A DNA stretch of 64,000 bases from Planctomycetaceae bacterium. GTDB taxonomy: Bacteria; Planctomycetota; Planctomycetia; Gemmatales; Gemmataceae. The stretch spans positions 1-64,000 of the forward strand of contig PNLP01000012.1 of the NCBI GenBank assembly GCA_013823135.1. The letters are read 5' to 3'. A program made the position numbers and the translations under genes. The notes under the pieces are model-generated. The model saw only the letters and a program-made list of their open reading frames with translations. It had not been told where the DNA came from and made no database searches. This document shows, piece by piece, positions 1 to 9,238 of this stretch (positions are counted from its first letter, which is position 1; every line of letters begins with the position of its first letter).

Positions 1-49
1 CAATAGCCAATCCGTCCCCTTGACACATGATTCAGGACAAGCCCCAGTC

Positions 50-271
50 TCAAAAAACGGAGTCGTACCACACCTTCCGACCGTCGTCCCACGGCTTCTT
101 GGCTTGGAAGTTAGCCCTGCCGGCAACCAGATGTGATCCACTGCTAACGCCACCGTATGAACCGGCAAAGCCTCCCTTGTCGGGCAAAGGCAGCAGTTGC
201 TTCCACTCCCCGGCCATCCCACTTGAAGGTAGGCACGCAACCAGCAAGGCGGTCAGCCCATTTTCGTGGGA
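50..271 (-). pseudogene. Remnant of a secreted kelch/galactose-oxidase-like protein (N-terminal part only)
   Basis: The minus-strand reading gives a hydrophobic stretch resembling a signal peptide (LTALLVACLP), then GEWKQLLPLPDKGGFAG and KKPWDDGRKVWYDSVF, and then a stop. This order matches what I recall of the N-terminus of planctomycete kelch-repeat proteins (a signal peptide, then a WKQLPPLPD motif and a KKPW...KVWYD segment). The match ends abruptly where the next beta-strand should follow, there is no good start codon in front of the signal-like segment, and no continuation is visible in the other frames. I infer a truncated, decayed copy lying downstream of the PEP carboxykinase gene. 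It could instead be a chance open frame; the family match is from memory. Confidence 0.45.
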
Positions 272-330
272 ATGCCCATAGTGTGCATCTAACCGCCACC
301 GAAATAACGGAAATGCCCTTCGTGATCTCA

Positions 331-2205
331 CTACAGGCGGCAGATCAATAGTTCACGCTCGTATACCAACTCCGGTGGTAAGCGGTCATGTAACTCGATG
401 AACAGTTCCTCGTGCCCAAGCACCTCCGAGCGCCACGCCCCACGGTCGAATGCCTGCAACTCGTCAAACTTCTCCTTTGGGAAGTCGAGGCCTCGCCATT
501 CGATGTCGTCGTATTGCGGCATCCAGCCGATCGGTGTTTCCTTCCCGGAAGCACGGCCGCGGCCACGGTCCACAATCCACTTCAGCACCCGCATGTTCTC
601 GCTGAACCCGGGCCACATGAACTTGCCGTCCGCATTCTTCCGGAACCAGTTGACGTGGAAGATCCGCGGCGTTTCCGAGAGCGCTCGTTGCATCCTAATC
701 CAGTGTCGGAAGTAGTCGCCCATGTGATAGCCGCAGAAGGGCAACATCGCCATCGGGTCTCGCCGTACCTTCCCAACCGTACCCGCCGCAGCAGCCGTCA
801 TCTCCGATCCAGAAGTGGCACCCATGTAGACACCGGTGCTCCAGTTGAACGCCTGATACACAAGCGGGACCGTTGTCGCGCGGCGGCCACCAAAGATGAT
901 CGCACTGATCGGCACACCCGCAGGGTCTTCCCACGCCGGGTCGATAGTGGGGCACTGCGAAGCGGGTGCCGTGAACCGCGAGTTCGGGTGTGCGGCCTTC
1001 GCACCGCTCTCACGGGCGATCTCTGGGGTCCAGCGTTTTCCCTGCCAGTCGAGACACTCCGCCGGTGGCTCGTCCGTCATCCCTTCCCACCACACGCCGC
1101 CATCGGGTAGCAGCGCGACGTTAGTGAAGATCGTATTGCGGGACAGCGCAGCCATTGCGTTCGGGTTCGTCTTCGGAGATGTTCCCGGTGCGACGCCGAA
1201 GAACCCAGCCTCGGGATTGATCGCACGCAAGCGGTTGTTCGCGTCCGGCTTCAGCCAGGCAATGTCGTCGCCCAGAGTCCAGACCTTCCACCCCTCGAAC
1301 CCAGCCGGTGGGATCAGCATGGCGAAGTTCGTCTTGCCGCACGCGGAAGGAAACGCGGCTGTGACGTAGGTCTTCTCCCCCTTCGGATCCTCTACACCGA
1401 GGATGAGCATGTGCTCGGCCATCCAGCCTTCGTCGCGAGCGATGTTAGACGCAATACGAAGTGCGAAGCACTTTTTGCCAAGCAGAGCGTTGCCACCATA
1501 TCCGGAGCCGTAAGACCAAATCTCGCGGCTCTCGGGGAAGTGGACGATGTACTTTTCCTTGTTGCACGGCCAGGGGACGTCCTGCTTGCCCGGCGTAAGC
1601 GGCGCGCCGACGGTGTGCATACACGGCACGACTCGCTTCTCGCCTTTGTCGATCTCGGCGAGTACGGGCATCCCGATCCGAGCCATGATTCGAGTGTTTA
1701 CGACGACATACGGCGAATCGGTGAGTTGCACGCCAATCTGCGACATGGGCGAGCCAACCGGTCCCATGCTAAACGCCAAAACGTACATCGTCCGACCACG
1801 CATTGACCCGTCGAACAACTCCTTCAGCTTACGCCGCATCTTGAACGGATCTTCCCAATTGTTCGTGGGGCCGGCGGCCTCCTTGGAGTACGAGCAGATG
1901 AAGGTGCGATCCTCGACGCGTGCCACATCGCTTGCGTCGGAGCGAGCGTAATAACAGCCAGGCCACTTCTGCTCATTCAACTTGATAAAGGTGCCGTCCT
2001 CGACCATCTGGCCGCAGAGCGTGTCGTACTCTTCCTTCGTGCCGTCCACCCAGTGAATGCCATCCGGTTGAGTGAGCCGAGCCATCTTCTCCACCCACCT
2101 CAGCAAGTGATTGTTCTTGCTCAGAGGTTTCGCCGGGTCACGCCCGTTCCATGGCGAGCCCACCGACTTCACTCCGGGTTCGCTCGTACCGTTAGGGGTG
2201 TTCAT
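331..2205 (-). CDS. pckG: Phosphoenolpyruvate carboxykinase, GTP-dependent
   Basis: Converts oxaloacetate and GTP to phosphoenolpyruvate, GDP and CO2, the entry step of gluconeogenesis, in the cytosol. At 624 residues it has the usual length of the GTP-dependent family (about 600-625) and it carries the family signature [13 protein letters not shown], which contains the kinase-1a/P-loop, followed by the GDD metal-binding region ([12 protein letters not shown]) and conserved FGGRR. The N-terminal substrate-binding part is intact. The start ATG at 2205 is preceded by a purine-rich GGGAAGAG. It sits 201 bp downstream of the 1155-aa gene on the same strand, probably with its own promoter in that gap. 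No defects seen. Confidence 0.97.
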   Translation of the reverse strand: MNTPNGTSEPGVKSVGSPWNGRDPAKPLSKNNHLLRWVEKMARLTQPDGIHWVDGTKEEYDTLCGQMVEDGTFIKLNEQKWPGCYYARSDASDVARVEDRTFICSYSKEAAGPTNNWEDPFKMRRKLKELFDGSMRGRTMYVLAFSMGPVGSPMSQIGVQLTDSPYVVVNTRIMARIGMPVLAEIDKGEKRVVPCMHTVGAPLTPGKQDVPWPCNKEKYIVHFPESREIWSYGSGYGGNALLGKKCFALRIASNIARDEGWMAEHMLILGVEDPKGEKTYVTAAFPSACGKTNFAMLIPPAGFEGWKVWTLGDDIAWLKPDANNRLRAINPEAGFFGVAPGTSPKTNPNAMAALSRNTIFTNVALLPDGGVWWEGMTDEPPAECLDWQGKRWTPEIARESGAKAAHPNSRFTAPASQCPTIDPAWEDPAGVPISAIIFGGRRATTVPLVYQAFNWSTGVYMGATSGSEMTAAAAGTVGKVRRDPMAMLPFCGYHMGDYFRHWIRMQRALSETPRIFHVNWFRKNADGKFMWPGFSENMRVLKWIVDRGRGRASGKETPIGWMPQYDDIEWRGLDFPKEKFDELQAFDRGAWRSEVLGHEELFIELHDRLPPELVYERELLICRL

Positions 2206-2406
2206 GCTGAAGCTCTTCCCTTCACTACAGCGGATTTGACGAGTGCATGGCGACTCGGTCTCAACTCACAAAGTATGGAATGGTAGCGAAGAATGCGACG
2301 CAAGCAGGCTGGAGATGTGATTGAACCGAAGTGATTGAACAGTCCAGCGAGTCTAACCCGACCGACACGCGAGGATCGGGTGAGACTCACCGCATCAAGA
2401 GACACG

Positions 2407-5400
2407 CTACATCTGTGCCAAATGCCGCCGCATGTCGGCGTGGATCCTCTTTCGCACGAGGTACTCGTCGTCGTCGAGCCACTTGCGTCCCGTTGGCCCC
2501 AGGGCGAAGTCGTCACTCACGATCGCACGGATCACGTCTTCCACGAGGTTCAGGTGGAACCGCGAGTAGAACTGAGCCGTGGTCCAGGTGTTGGTGATCT
2601 TCTTGTCGTCCATCTTGCGGAATAGCTCGGTGATCCGCGCCAGTCCGGTTTCCGACGGTCCCTGACCGAGTGCCGTGACATAGGTCTGCGCAAGTTGCGT
2701 GTAGTCCTTCGGCGGGAGTTTCACAGCGTTCGGGTTCAGGAGTTCGTTGCGAGCTTCGTCGAGGATTGGCGCAGCTTGTTCGTGAAGCCCAAACGTGAGC
2801 CACCCCGCCGCGAGGTTCAACAGTGTCTGCAGCACCGAGCCCCACATCTCGGGCTTGGCCGCGTATTTCTTCTTCAGTTCAGCCGTCGTTGAACCACGAA
2901 CCACCTCGTTGCGAAGTTTCGCGAGGAAGCGGTCAATCTCGTCTCGCATGCCGAGCTTTTTGAGGCTTCGGAGACATTGCCCAGCGACCACGTTGATGAG
3001 CTTGAAGCGAGCGTCCTCAGTCTTGTTTCGCAGCAACTCAGAGACTTCATCGACGAGCTTCTTGACGAGGTCGCCCCGGTCGAAGTGGCCGGCCATGAAC
3101 AATGCGCGTTCAATCAGTTCGCCCTGCTTCTTGGGCGTGTCGGGCGGTTCGGGTGTGGTCGTCGGTCCACCCGCGAGCGCCGCCGGCACAAGCTGGAGCA
3201 ACTCGACGGTGAACGATTCGCCTACGCGATGCGACAGAGGCACAGCCTCGTGCAACACGAGAAACTGAACCTCCTTCGTTGTCTTCCCCGCGACCCCCTC
3301 CTTGTGGAGCTTGCGAATCTTGTCCGCGAGCCTGCTGGGGTCCTTGATCGTGGACAGTTCCGCGAGTTCTTTCTTCAACGCGTCCTGGTTCTTGGTCCAG
3401 AACGCGTATGGGTCGATCCGCTCTTGTGGCTCGATGATGCGCGACTGGTCGCGCATCCGGTTGATGACGTAATCGGCACGGAGGTAGGGGTTATTGGTGC
3501 CCCCAGTCTTGCCCTTGTTTGTGATCTCCTCGAAATCGGCTACAAGATCTGCCGACATTTGCCCGGAGTGTGGCTTGCCAGAAAGAACTTGATCGACGCG
3601 GAACTTGAACGCCTTGAACAGAAAGTTCTGCGTCACCGCTGACACGACTGCCTCAAAGTGCTTCTGATCTTGCCACGATCCAGGAATCGGCTTCTCCATC
3701 TCCTTCCGTGCATCCTCAATGAGCCTCTTCGCCTGCGTGCTTTCCTGAAGCTTGGCGAGCGCGAAAGCGAACAGCAGATCGACATAAGGCAGATTCACAG
3801 GGATGTGCGCGGTCCACTTCCGCACAGCCGCGTGCAACTCCATCGCCTTATCACGAACGATCCGCATCCGCTCGGAATCCTTGTGACCGGCGAAACGCAA
3901 GAAGCTCGGGAGATCTTTTTCGGCGGTGAGCCCCTGTTCGAGTAATCGCTGAAGGACACGGTCTCGCACTCGGGCCAGACCGAGGACGTCGGCCCCGGAA
4001 AGCTGCGACAATCGGTAGCCTGCGAGCCACACCGCCCGAACGGGCAACGCCTGCTCGTGCTGTTCGAGATACGCCTGCACAGCGGGGAGTCGCGCCGCGA
4101 GCCACGTTGGCAGAGGGTTCTGCCCCGCGAGCCAGAGGAAGCTCGATATCACGCCGCGTGTGTCTTCCTGACCCGGCGCGGCGTTCGCAAGCCGCTTGTC
4201 GAATTCGTCGGCCCGAATCGTGCCACCGGTTGCAAGCAGTTCGCTCCGCACCCAGCCATTGAGCCACTCGCCAGGGATTGGGTCGGCGTCCCACATCGCA
4301 TTAAGCCAGCACACGGCGGCCTCGGTCTTGTCGCCCATGCCGGTGCTGGCGACCGCGAGTTCCGGCCAGAGCGCGGTTCGCTCCGGCGTATCCAGCCCAC
4401 CTTCTGCAGTGAGGAACTGCTTCTCCAGTTCCTCGCGGCGCAGTTTCCACTCACTAGGCTGCTTCACGGTTTCCTGTGTGGGGAGGTAATCCGCCGTGGT
4501 CGAGCGACCCGTTGTGGCCTTTCCCTTCCCGGAAACCTTCGGCTGCGGGGCGTTCAACTTGGGACCACGTGCTTCGTCCTCGGCTCTGGGGTCCTTCTCA
4601 GGCTTATCGGGTTTGGCCTTCGGCCCGCTTGTGTCCTTGCAAATGAAGTGGTCGAAGTCAAAGCGAGTGGCCTCGATCCACTCGCCGAGGGGCTTCTGTT
4701 CCGCTTCGATGACGTAATCGACCCAGTCTTCGAGGGGGCGGAACGCACCGTCCGGAACGCTCTCGGGGATGAATCGGCCATCGGCGTCGGGGTAGAGCCA
4801 GACGACCTGATCGGCGTCGTCGGCGAGCAACCGGCGAACCGCGTCGCGGCGAAGCGTGGGGTGCAACCGACGACCCACGGGTACGAACAAGTTCGGGAGC
4901 TTCCAGAACGGCTTGAACCCGAGCGTGTTTTCGAGCGGCAACACGGGTGGAGCGAGCTTGGATGGTCGGGTCCGCAGGATGACCGCTCGTTTCCCGTCTG
5001 CGTCGTTGGCAACAGCGAACATGAGCCGCTGCGTGAGCCGGTCGTCGGAATCGCGAACGAGAATATCGAGTTGCTCAACCGCGTTGTCACGCAGCACCCA
5101 CAGTTCGGGCACGTCCGCAGCGTTCCCGGCAGTGAGCCGCATCGGCACCGACATCTTCTTTGGAGCCTTCGTCTCGGTCCACCCAACCGGTGAGGCCGGG
5201 AGTTTGAACTGCATGATGTCGTAGACGTCCTGAAACGCCGATTCGTCCAGATACACCCATTCGCGTGGGGCTCGGATCAGCAACAACTGCCGGTCCGCAA
5301 CGCGGATCTGGTTCGCGAGCGGGTGCGTGCTTCCCAGTTCAACCCACACTCGCGGAGCGCGTTCGAGATAAGCCCGCACGGTTCCCTTGGTGCCGGCCGC

Positions 5401-5874
5401 GGTCTTGTCCATCGCACGCAGTAGCGTGTAGTACGGCGGGCCGATCACACGCAACAACACTCGTTTCGTATCCTCATCGCCCGGTGCCGCGAACCAGCGA
5501 AATCCCTGGCGATCGTTGCCGAGCCGGAGCATTTCCGTGACGAGCGTGGGCAGATCGTCCGCGTCGGACAACTCGAACAAAACAGGTGCCTGATTCGAAA
5601 CGACCGGTGTACCCGACTCACGAGAAACCGGGAGCACCTGCGGCCAGCATGTCACATCTTCGGGTTCGTCGCTACCGTGGCGCTTCGAACCCTTTACCCC
5701 GATTTTGTCGAGGTTCTTGGTGATCGTCTTGGTCAGCGTAGTCGTCGATTCGAGATAGATCTTCCCCTGGTCGTCGAATGTTACCGCTGCGGGCGAGAGA
5801 GTCACATCGGCGGGGACGATGCTGCTCGTGAGCGCAAGCCGCAGGGTATCCAGGTTCGGAAACAGCAGAATCAT
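2407..5874 (-). CDS. Large (1155-aa) protein of unknown function, last gene of the FtsH-like operon
   Basis: I do not recognise a catalytic domain. The N-terminal ~400 residues look alpha/beta (LPTLVTEMLRLGNDRQGFRWF, and repeated hydrophobic strands such as RQLLLIRAPREWVYLDE). A charged, low-complexity Lys/Pro/Asp linker follows at about residues 420-480 (KPDKPEKDPRAEDEARGPK). The C-terminal ~650 residues are strongly helical with repeated Leu/Ala-rich helices, which suggests a TPR-like or other alpha-solenoid scaffold. There is no signal peptide or membrane segment. It lies downstream of the FtsH-like protease gene in the same orientation, with a 105-bp gap that contains a 21-bp hairpin. By position I infer a scaffold or substrate-selection subunit of the protease system; that is inference only. 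Confidence 0.85.
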   Translation of the reverse strand: MILLFPNLDTLRLALTSSIVPADVTLSPAAVTFDDQGKIYLESTTTLTKTITKNLDKIGVKGSKRHGSDEPEDVTCWPQVLPVSRESGTPVVSNQAPVLFELSDADDLPTLVTEMLRLGNDRQGFRWFAAPGDEDTKRVLLRVIGPPYYTLLRAMDKTAAGTKGTVRAYLERAPRVWVELGSTHPLANQIRVADRQLLLIRAPREWVYLDESAFQDVYDIMQFKLPASPVGWTETKAPKKMSVPMRLTAGNAADVPELWVLRDNAVEQLDILVRDSDDRLTQRLMFAVANDADGKRAVILRTRPSKLAPPVLPLENTLGFKPFWKLPNLFVPVGRRLHPTLRRDAVRRLLADDADQVVWLYPDADGRFIPESVPDGAFRPLEDWVDYVIEAEQKPLGEWIEATRFDFDHFICKDTSGPKAKPDKPEKDPRAEDEARGPKLNAPQPKVSGKGKATTGRSTTADYLPTQETVKQPSEWKLRREELEKQFLTAEGGLDTPERTALWPELAVASTGMGDKTEAAVCWLNAMWDADPIPGEWLNGWVRSELLATGGTIRADEFDKRLANAAPGQEDTRGVISSFLWLAGQNPLPTWLAARLPAVQAYLEQHEQALPVRAVWLAGYRLSQLSGADVLGLARVRDRVLQRLLEQGLTAEKDLPSFLRFAGHKDSERMRIVRDKAMELHAAVRKWTAHIPVNLPYVDLLFAFALAKLQESTQAKRLIEDARKEMEKPIPGSWQDQKHFEAVVSAVTQNFLFKAFKFRVDQVLSGKPHSGQMSADLVADFEEITNKGKTGGTNNPYLRADYVINRMRDQSRIIEPQERIDPYAFWTKNQDALKKELAELSTIKDPSRLADKIRKLHKEGVAGKTTKEVQFLVLHEAVPLSHRVGESFTVELLQLVPAALAGGPTTTPEPPDTPKKQGELIERALFMAGHFDRGDLVKKLVDEVSELLRNKTEDARFKLINVVAGQCLRSLKKLGMRDEIDRFLAKLRNEVVRGSTTAELKKKYAAKPEMWGSVLQTLLNLAAGWLTFGLHEQAAPILDEARNELLNPNAVKLPPKDYTQLAQTYVTALGQGPSETGLARITELFRKMDDKKITNTWTTAQFYSRFHLNLVEDVIRAIVSDDFALGPTGRKWLDDDEYLVRKRIHADMRRHLAQM

Positions 5875-5919
5875 GGAGCTTCAGTTGGGTTCGTGATTTG
5901 ATATGCGAATCGTGATTGC

Positions 5920-5972
5920 AGATTTGTGATTGACGATTGAAAGTCAGGTAATCAATCGTCAATCACAAATCT
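5920..5972. repeat. Perfect 21-bp inverted repeat between the 85-aa and 1155-aa genes
   Basis: Left arm 5920-5940 (AGATTTGTGATTGACGATTG plus A) is exactly complementary to right arm 5952-5972, with an 11-nt loop. The arms are A+T-rich compared with the neighbourhood, and there is no U-tract, so this is less likely a classic terminator than a palindromic intergenic element. As RNA it could act as a processing or stability hairpin inside the operon. Confidence 0.85.
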
Positions 5973-5979
5973 GAAATCA

Positions 5980-6237
5980 TCAATTCCCGTGCCCGGCCTT
6001 CTGCTTCTGCGGCTCATTCGGGGTGCTCGTCGGCTGGTTCGGCTGTGCCTCGGGTTCTCGCTCGATGAGGACTTCGCCCATATCCTCGGGCTTCAACCCT
6101 GTTAGTTTTTCAACGAGTTTGCGGTGCATCTGCTCGTGCTCATGCGGCAGCGCATCCGGTTCGGAGTCGAGCTTGATGATGATGTTCTGCTTGCCCGTGT
6201 TGGGATCGCGGCGAAGCATGATAATCATTTCGGCCAT
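5980..6237 (-). CDS. Small (85-aa) protein of unknown function in the FtsH-like operon
   Basis: An 85-residue soluble protein. The first half is predicted beta-hairpin then helix (MAEMIIMLRRDPNTGKQNII, then a His/Glu-rich DALPHEHEQMHRKLVEKL), followed by EVLIEREPEAQP and a disordered Pro/Gln/Thr tail. It resembles in layout the short N-terminal part of the 190-aa protein encoded at 8618-9190 (a strand pair introducing an acidic helix), though I cannot show homology. It lies between the 1155-aa gene and the FtsH-like gene, separated from the latter by a palindromic repeat. The consistent strand and position support a real gene and a subunit or adaptor role; function unknown. Confidence 0.7.
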   Translation of the reverse strand: MAEMIIMLRRDPNTGKQNIIIKLDSEPDALPHEHEQMHRKLVEKLTGLKPEDMGEVLIEREPEAQPNQPTSTPNEPQKQKAGHGN

Positions 6238-6256
6238 ATCGTTCTCACACCTCTGG

Positions 6257-6309
6257 TTAGCCGCGACCCGAAGGGGAGCGCGGCACGCTCCCCTTCGGGT
6301 CGCGGCTAA
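6257..6309. repeat. TTAGCCGC-type palindrome, copy 1 (downstream side of the FtsH-like gene)
   Basis: A perfect 24-bp stem: left arm 6257-6280 begins TTAGCCGCGACCCGAAGGGG, right arm 6286-6309 is its exact complement, with a 5-nt loop CGGCA. It lies 15 bp beyond the stop of the FtsH-like gene. The same sequence recurs at 8549-8608, and shorter end-sequence matches occur at 20900-20984 and 21759-21820, which makes it a dispersed family. Confidence 0.9.
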
Positions 6310-6324
6310 ACGGATACCGGGTCG

Positions 6325-8520
6325 TTATTCGTCCTTCTTCTTTGCCGACTTCTTTTCGTTCGCCTCGACAGGTTTCACCTCGGGACCGGGGGCACCCACG
6401 TCCTTCGGATAGCGGGCACGCAGATCCTCGATGATCTCTTTCACCCGCTCGCCCTCAATTGTCTTCTTCTCCAGAAGCTCGTCACGAATCTTGATGAAAT
6501 CGGCCTGGTGTTTGGCGAGGATTGCGGCGGCCTTCGCCTGGCACTCGACGATGATCGTATTCACCTGCCGGTCGATCGCCTCAGCCATCGATCCTGAAAG
6601 CACTTCGCGTTCGCCCTTGTGATCGCGGAACGAGCGAAGTGGCGCAGCGATGTTGCTCATACCGCAGACCTCGACGAACATCTGCGCGAGCGACGTGGCA
6701 CGGGCGAGGTCCGAGTTTGGGCTGCCCATGCCGCTCGCGCCCGTGGTGATGTCGCCGATGATGAGCCGTTCGGCCTCGATCCCACCGTAAAGGACCGTGA
6801 GGATGTCGAGGAGTTCGCTGCGGCTGTAACCGATCTTCCGCTTATCGTTCTTGAACTGCGTGAAGAATGGTGCCCACGGCATGTCGCTTTGAATGGTCAC
6901 CTTCTCGGGCGGCGCGTGGTGCGGGCAGAAGATCGCACACACGAAGTGACCCGCTTCGTGCGTGGCCACCATCACCGCGTCCTTGTCGTTCAACTCGACC
7001 TTCTCGTCGAACTCGGTCAGGCCGCGTTCGATGAGCTTCGGCGTCGTTTCGTCTTTGATACTCTCACGCATTCGGAGACGAGCAACGGCGCGACACAGAG
7101 CATTCAAGTGGTCGCCGCTGAACGCGGTGCCGGTGTTGGTCATGTACTGCTCGCCAGTGCGTCGCACCGCATACGCGAACGCTTCCTCGGTGAACTGGAG
7201 CTTCATCTTCTTGTTGTAAATCTCGAAGATCGCCCGGCGATCGTGCTCATCGGGGTAAGGAATGTGCAGGTGGAACTCGAACCGCCCGGGGCGCAGCAGT
7301 GCGGGGTCGAGCGACTCCACGAAGTTGGTGGTTCCCACGATGAAGACGAGTTCGTCCTTGTGGAAGCCATCCATTTCGGTGAGCAGTTGGTTCACCATCG
7401 AGTGCTCGACGCCGCTGCCGGTGTACGTTCCGCGAGCGGTCGCGAACGAGTCGATCTCGTCGAACACGATGATCGACGGCGCCGACTGCCGGGCCTTGTG
7501 AAAGATCTGCCGCAGGTTCTCTTCCGACTCACCAACCCACTTCGACTTCAGTTCGGGACCAGAGACAATCGTGATGGCCGCACCGATGCTCGCGGCGATG
7601 GCTTTCGCGAAGTACGTCTTTCCGGTGCCGGGCGGACCCCAGAAGATCATGCCGCGTGGGATGAGTTCTTCGAGGCGTGCGACCTCCTCGGGGTCGGAGG
7701 CTTTATCTCGCTTCTGGAGTGTGTCGAGGATTTCGGAGCGCAGTTTCGCTTTCACCTTGGTGTAGCCGCCGATGTCCTTGTCGAGATCGACAGTCGGAAT
7801 CTCCATGTGGCCGCTGAGCGTTGCCTGGCGAACCTGAGCATACGCGCGTTTCGGATCGGCCGGGTAGTCTTCGCCTTCGAGCGTCGAGAGCAACCGCCGC
7901 AGCCGCACGGCGTTCACGCCCGACACGTACTTGTAAAGTTGCCAGGGTGCGAATTCGCGGCCGAACTTGCGGCTCTCGGACTGCGTGACGAGTTGGCGGA
8001 GTCGATTCCGCGAGGTGCCAAGGATGCCCGTCCAGCAGGGGAACAGATTCTCGATCACCTTCGGCAAGGAGAATGACGGATCCTTGAACCCGAGCCAGAC
8101 GAGTTCAGGGTTTTCGTACAGAAGCGGAATGACTTCACGCGCTTCGCTCGTCAGCCCACCCTGGCTCGTCGTGAGCAAATCGAGGTGTGGCAGCACGACC
8201 ACACGGCGCTCGACGGCACCCCGCACGGCGTCCCGCAGTTGCGCGATCATGGTGCCGATCAGCCCCATCGGCATCGCACCTTGCTGCGGATCGCGCTGCC
8301 GACCGTCGAGGTAGATGCACTGGAGCTTCGCCTCGCGCAGACGATTGCGGATGTTCAGGAAGAGGTACGGGGCGAGTTCCTTGTCGCACTCGACGAGCAC
8401 CGGCAGCCCGCGAACCAGCTTGCTTGCGATGTCCGCGAGTTCCTGGGAATACGCGGCCTCAACGGCCTGTTCGGGCGTCAGGCTCTTGGGTAGTTCTTTT
8501 TCGGTGACAATAATCGACAT
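6325..8520 (-). CDS. FtsH-like AAA+ zinc metalloprotease, soluble, with an extra degenerate N-terminal AAA-like domain
   Basis: ATP-dependent protease. Residues about 30-235 look like a AAA-type fold without a Walker A motif. A canonical AAA module follows: GPPGTGKT (295-302), IIVFDEID (350-357), NQLLTEMDG and the RPGRF arginine-finger region. The C-terminal M41 peptidase domain has HEAGH at 521-525 and a downstream TTGAS...SDL segment that can supply the third zinc ligand, so both active sites look intact. Unlike housekeeping FtsH, no transmembrane segments are visible, and the tail is a Lys-rich disordered stretch. At 731 residues it is longer than usual FtsH. It is flanked by two copies of the same palindrome, and the operon around it encodes proteins of unknown function plus RtcA. 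I infer a specialised cytosolic protease, not the essential membrane FtsH. Confidence 0.93.
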   Translation of the reverse strand: MSIIVTEKELPKSLTPEQAVEAAYSQELADIASKLVRGLPVLVECDKELAPYLFLNIRNRLREAKLQCIYLDGRQRDPQQGAMPMGLIGTMIAQLRDAVRGAVERRVVVLPHLDLLTTSQGGLTSEAREVIPLLYENPELVWLGFKDPSFSLPKVIENLFPCWTGILGTSRNRLRQLVTQSESRKFGREFAPWQLYKYVSGVNAVRLRRLLSTLEGEDYPADPKRAYAQVRQATLSGHMEIPTVDLDKDIGGYTKVKAKLRSEILDTLQKRDKASDPEEVARLEELIPRGMIFWGPPGTGKTYFAKAIAASIGAAITIVSGPELKSKWVGESEENLRQIFHKARQSAPSIIVFDEIDSFATARGTYTGSGVEHSMVNQLLTEMDGFHKDELVFIVGTTNFVESLDPALLRPGRFEFHLHIPYPDEHDRRAIFEIYNKKMKLQFTEEAFAYAVRRTGEQYMTNTGTAFSGDHLNALCRAVARLRMRESIKDETTPKLIERGLTEFDEKVELNDKDAVMVATHEAGHFVCAIFCPHHAPPEKVTIQSDMPWAPFFTQFKNDKRKIGYSRSELLDILTVLYGGIEAERLIIGDITTGASGMGSPNSDLARATSLAQMFVEVCGMSNIAAPLRSFRDHKGEREVLSGSMAEAIDRQVNTIIVECQAKAAAILAKHQADFIKIRDELLEKKTIEGERVKEIIEDLRARYPKDVGAPGPEVKPVEANEKKSAKKKDE

Positions 8521-8548
8521 TGCTTGACTCGTGACTGACCTGGATAAA

Positions 8549-8608
8549 GTTTAGCCGCGACCCGAAGGGAGCGTGGCCGGCACGCTCCCCGTCGGGTCGC
8601 GGCTAAAC
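8549..8608. repeat. TTAGCCGC-type palindrome, copy 2 (upstream side of the FtsH-like gene)
   Basis: Left arm GTTTAGCCGCGACCCGAAGG continuing to 8573, right arm 8583-8608, a near-perfect inverted repeat (one single-base length difference and one mismatch) around a 9-nt loop. Its arms are nearly identical to copy 1 at 6257-6309, so the two copies bracket the FtsH-like gene. Confidence 0.9.
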
Positions 8609-8617
8609 GGCGGACGC

Positions 8618-9190
8618 TTACACTTCCACCTTGATGGTGAGGGAGCCACTCTCGGCGTCCTCGCTGATTTCCTTCACCGTGCCCATTTGCTGGGCTTTCT
8701 GCTTGAGTGCCTCGCGTGTGACCTGATTCACGACCTCGGAGATTTCTGGCTGAATCTCGGTGAGGTGTTTCTCGAGTTGCTCGGTCGCCTTGTTCTGGAG
8801 CCGCGATTGTTCCTGCTCGAACTTCTTGTCGAGGTCCGTCTTCAACTGATCCTTGACTCGATCGCGAAGACTCTTCTCGCTCGGACCGACGTCGTTGAAC
8901 CCGGTCGCGTCGCGCTTGGCTTCCTGGCTGACGGTCTCTTCCGTCTCGGCCTTGACGGAAACCTCGCCGGAACACGGATCGACCTTCACGGTTAGCTCGC
9001 CGTCCTTGCGGAGCATGGTGCCGTCTTCCTGCTCCTCGAAGCCGCGCTTCTTCAACTCTTCTTTGAGGAGCGTGGCCATATCTTCGGGCGGGAGGATCTC
9101 GAGGATTTCGAGTTGCGTGCAGATCTCGTCCCCGGCCTTGAGGTGGCGGGTATCGGATTCCTTCACGGTGATGCGGTAAGCGCGGCTCAT
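8618..9190 (-). CDS. 190-aa protein of unknown function with a coiled-coil C-terminal half
   Basis: The start ATG at 9190 (MSRAYRITVKESDTRHLK) is chosen over an upstream one because the peptide before it looks like translated leader. Residues 1-90 form a compact alpha/beta region with a helix (PPEDMATLLKEELKKRGF), an acidic hairpin (EDGTMLRKDGELTVKVDP) and a short Cys-containing turn (DPCSGEVSVKAE). Residues ~100-170 are a long charged helix (RDRVKDQLKTDLDKKFEQEQ), probably coiled coil, and the C-terminus ends in a beta strand (SGSLTIKVEV). No enzyme motif. Directly upstream of the FtsH-like gene on the same strand, so possibly a partner or adaptor of the protease. Confidence 0.8.
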   Translation of the reverse strand: MSRAYRITVKESDTRHLKAGDEICTQLEILEILPPEDMATLLKEELKKRGFEEQEDGTMLRKDGELTVKVDPCSGEVSVKAETEETVSQEAKRDATGFNDVGPSEKSLRDRVKDQLKTDLDKKFEQEQSRLQNKATEQLEKHLTEIQPEISEVVNQVTREALKQKAQQMGTVKEISEDAESGSLTIKVEV

Positions 9191-9238
9191 GGTTATTCCG
9201 GGGTCAGGGTTCAGGAATCTCTGTCGGGACGAACACAA

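Noticed and set aside
4057..5193. Long plus-strand open frame (378 codons) opposite the 1155-aa gene
   Set aside because: It is the mirror of a G+C-rich coding strand, has no ribosome site, no domain match and Arg/Pro/Gly-rich composition. The minus-strand gene is continuous and protein-like.
6619..8076. 485-codon plus-strand frame opposite the FtsH-like gene
   Set aside because: The minus strand encodes intact Walker and HEAGH motifs; the plus-strand reading has none and mirrors the codon pattern.
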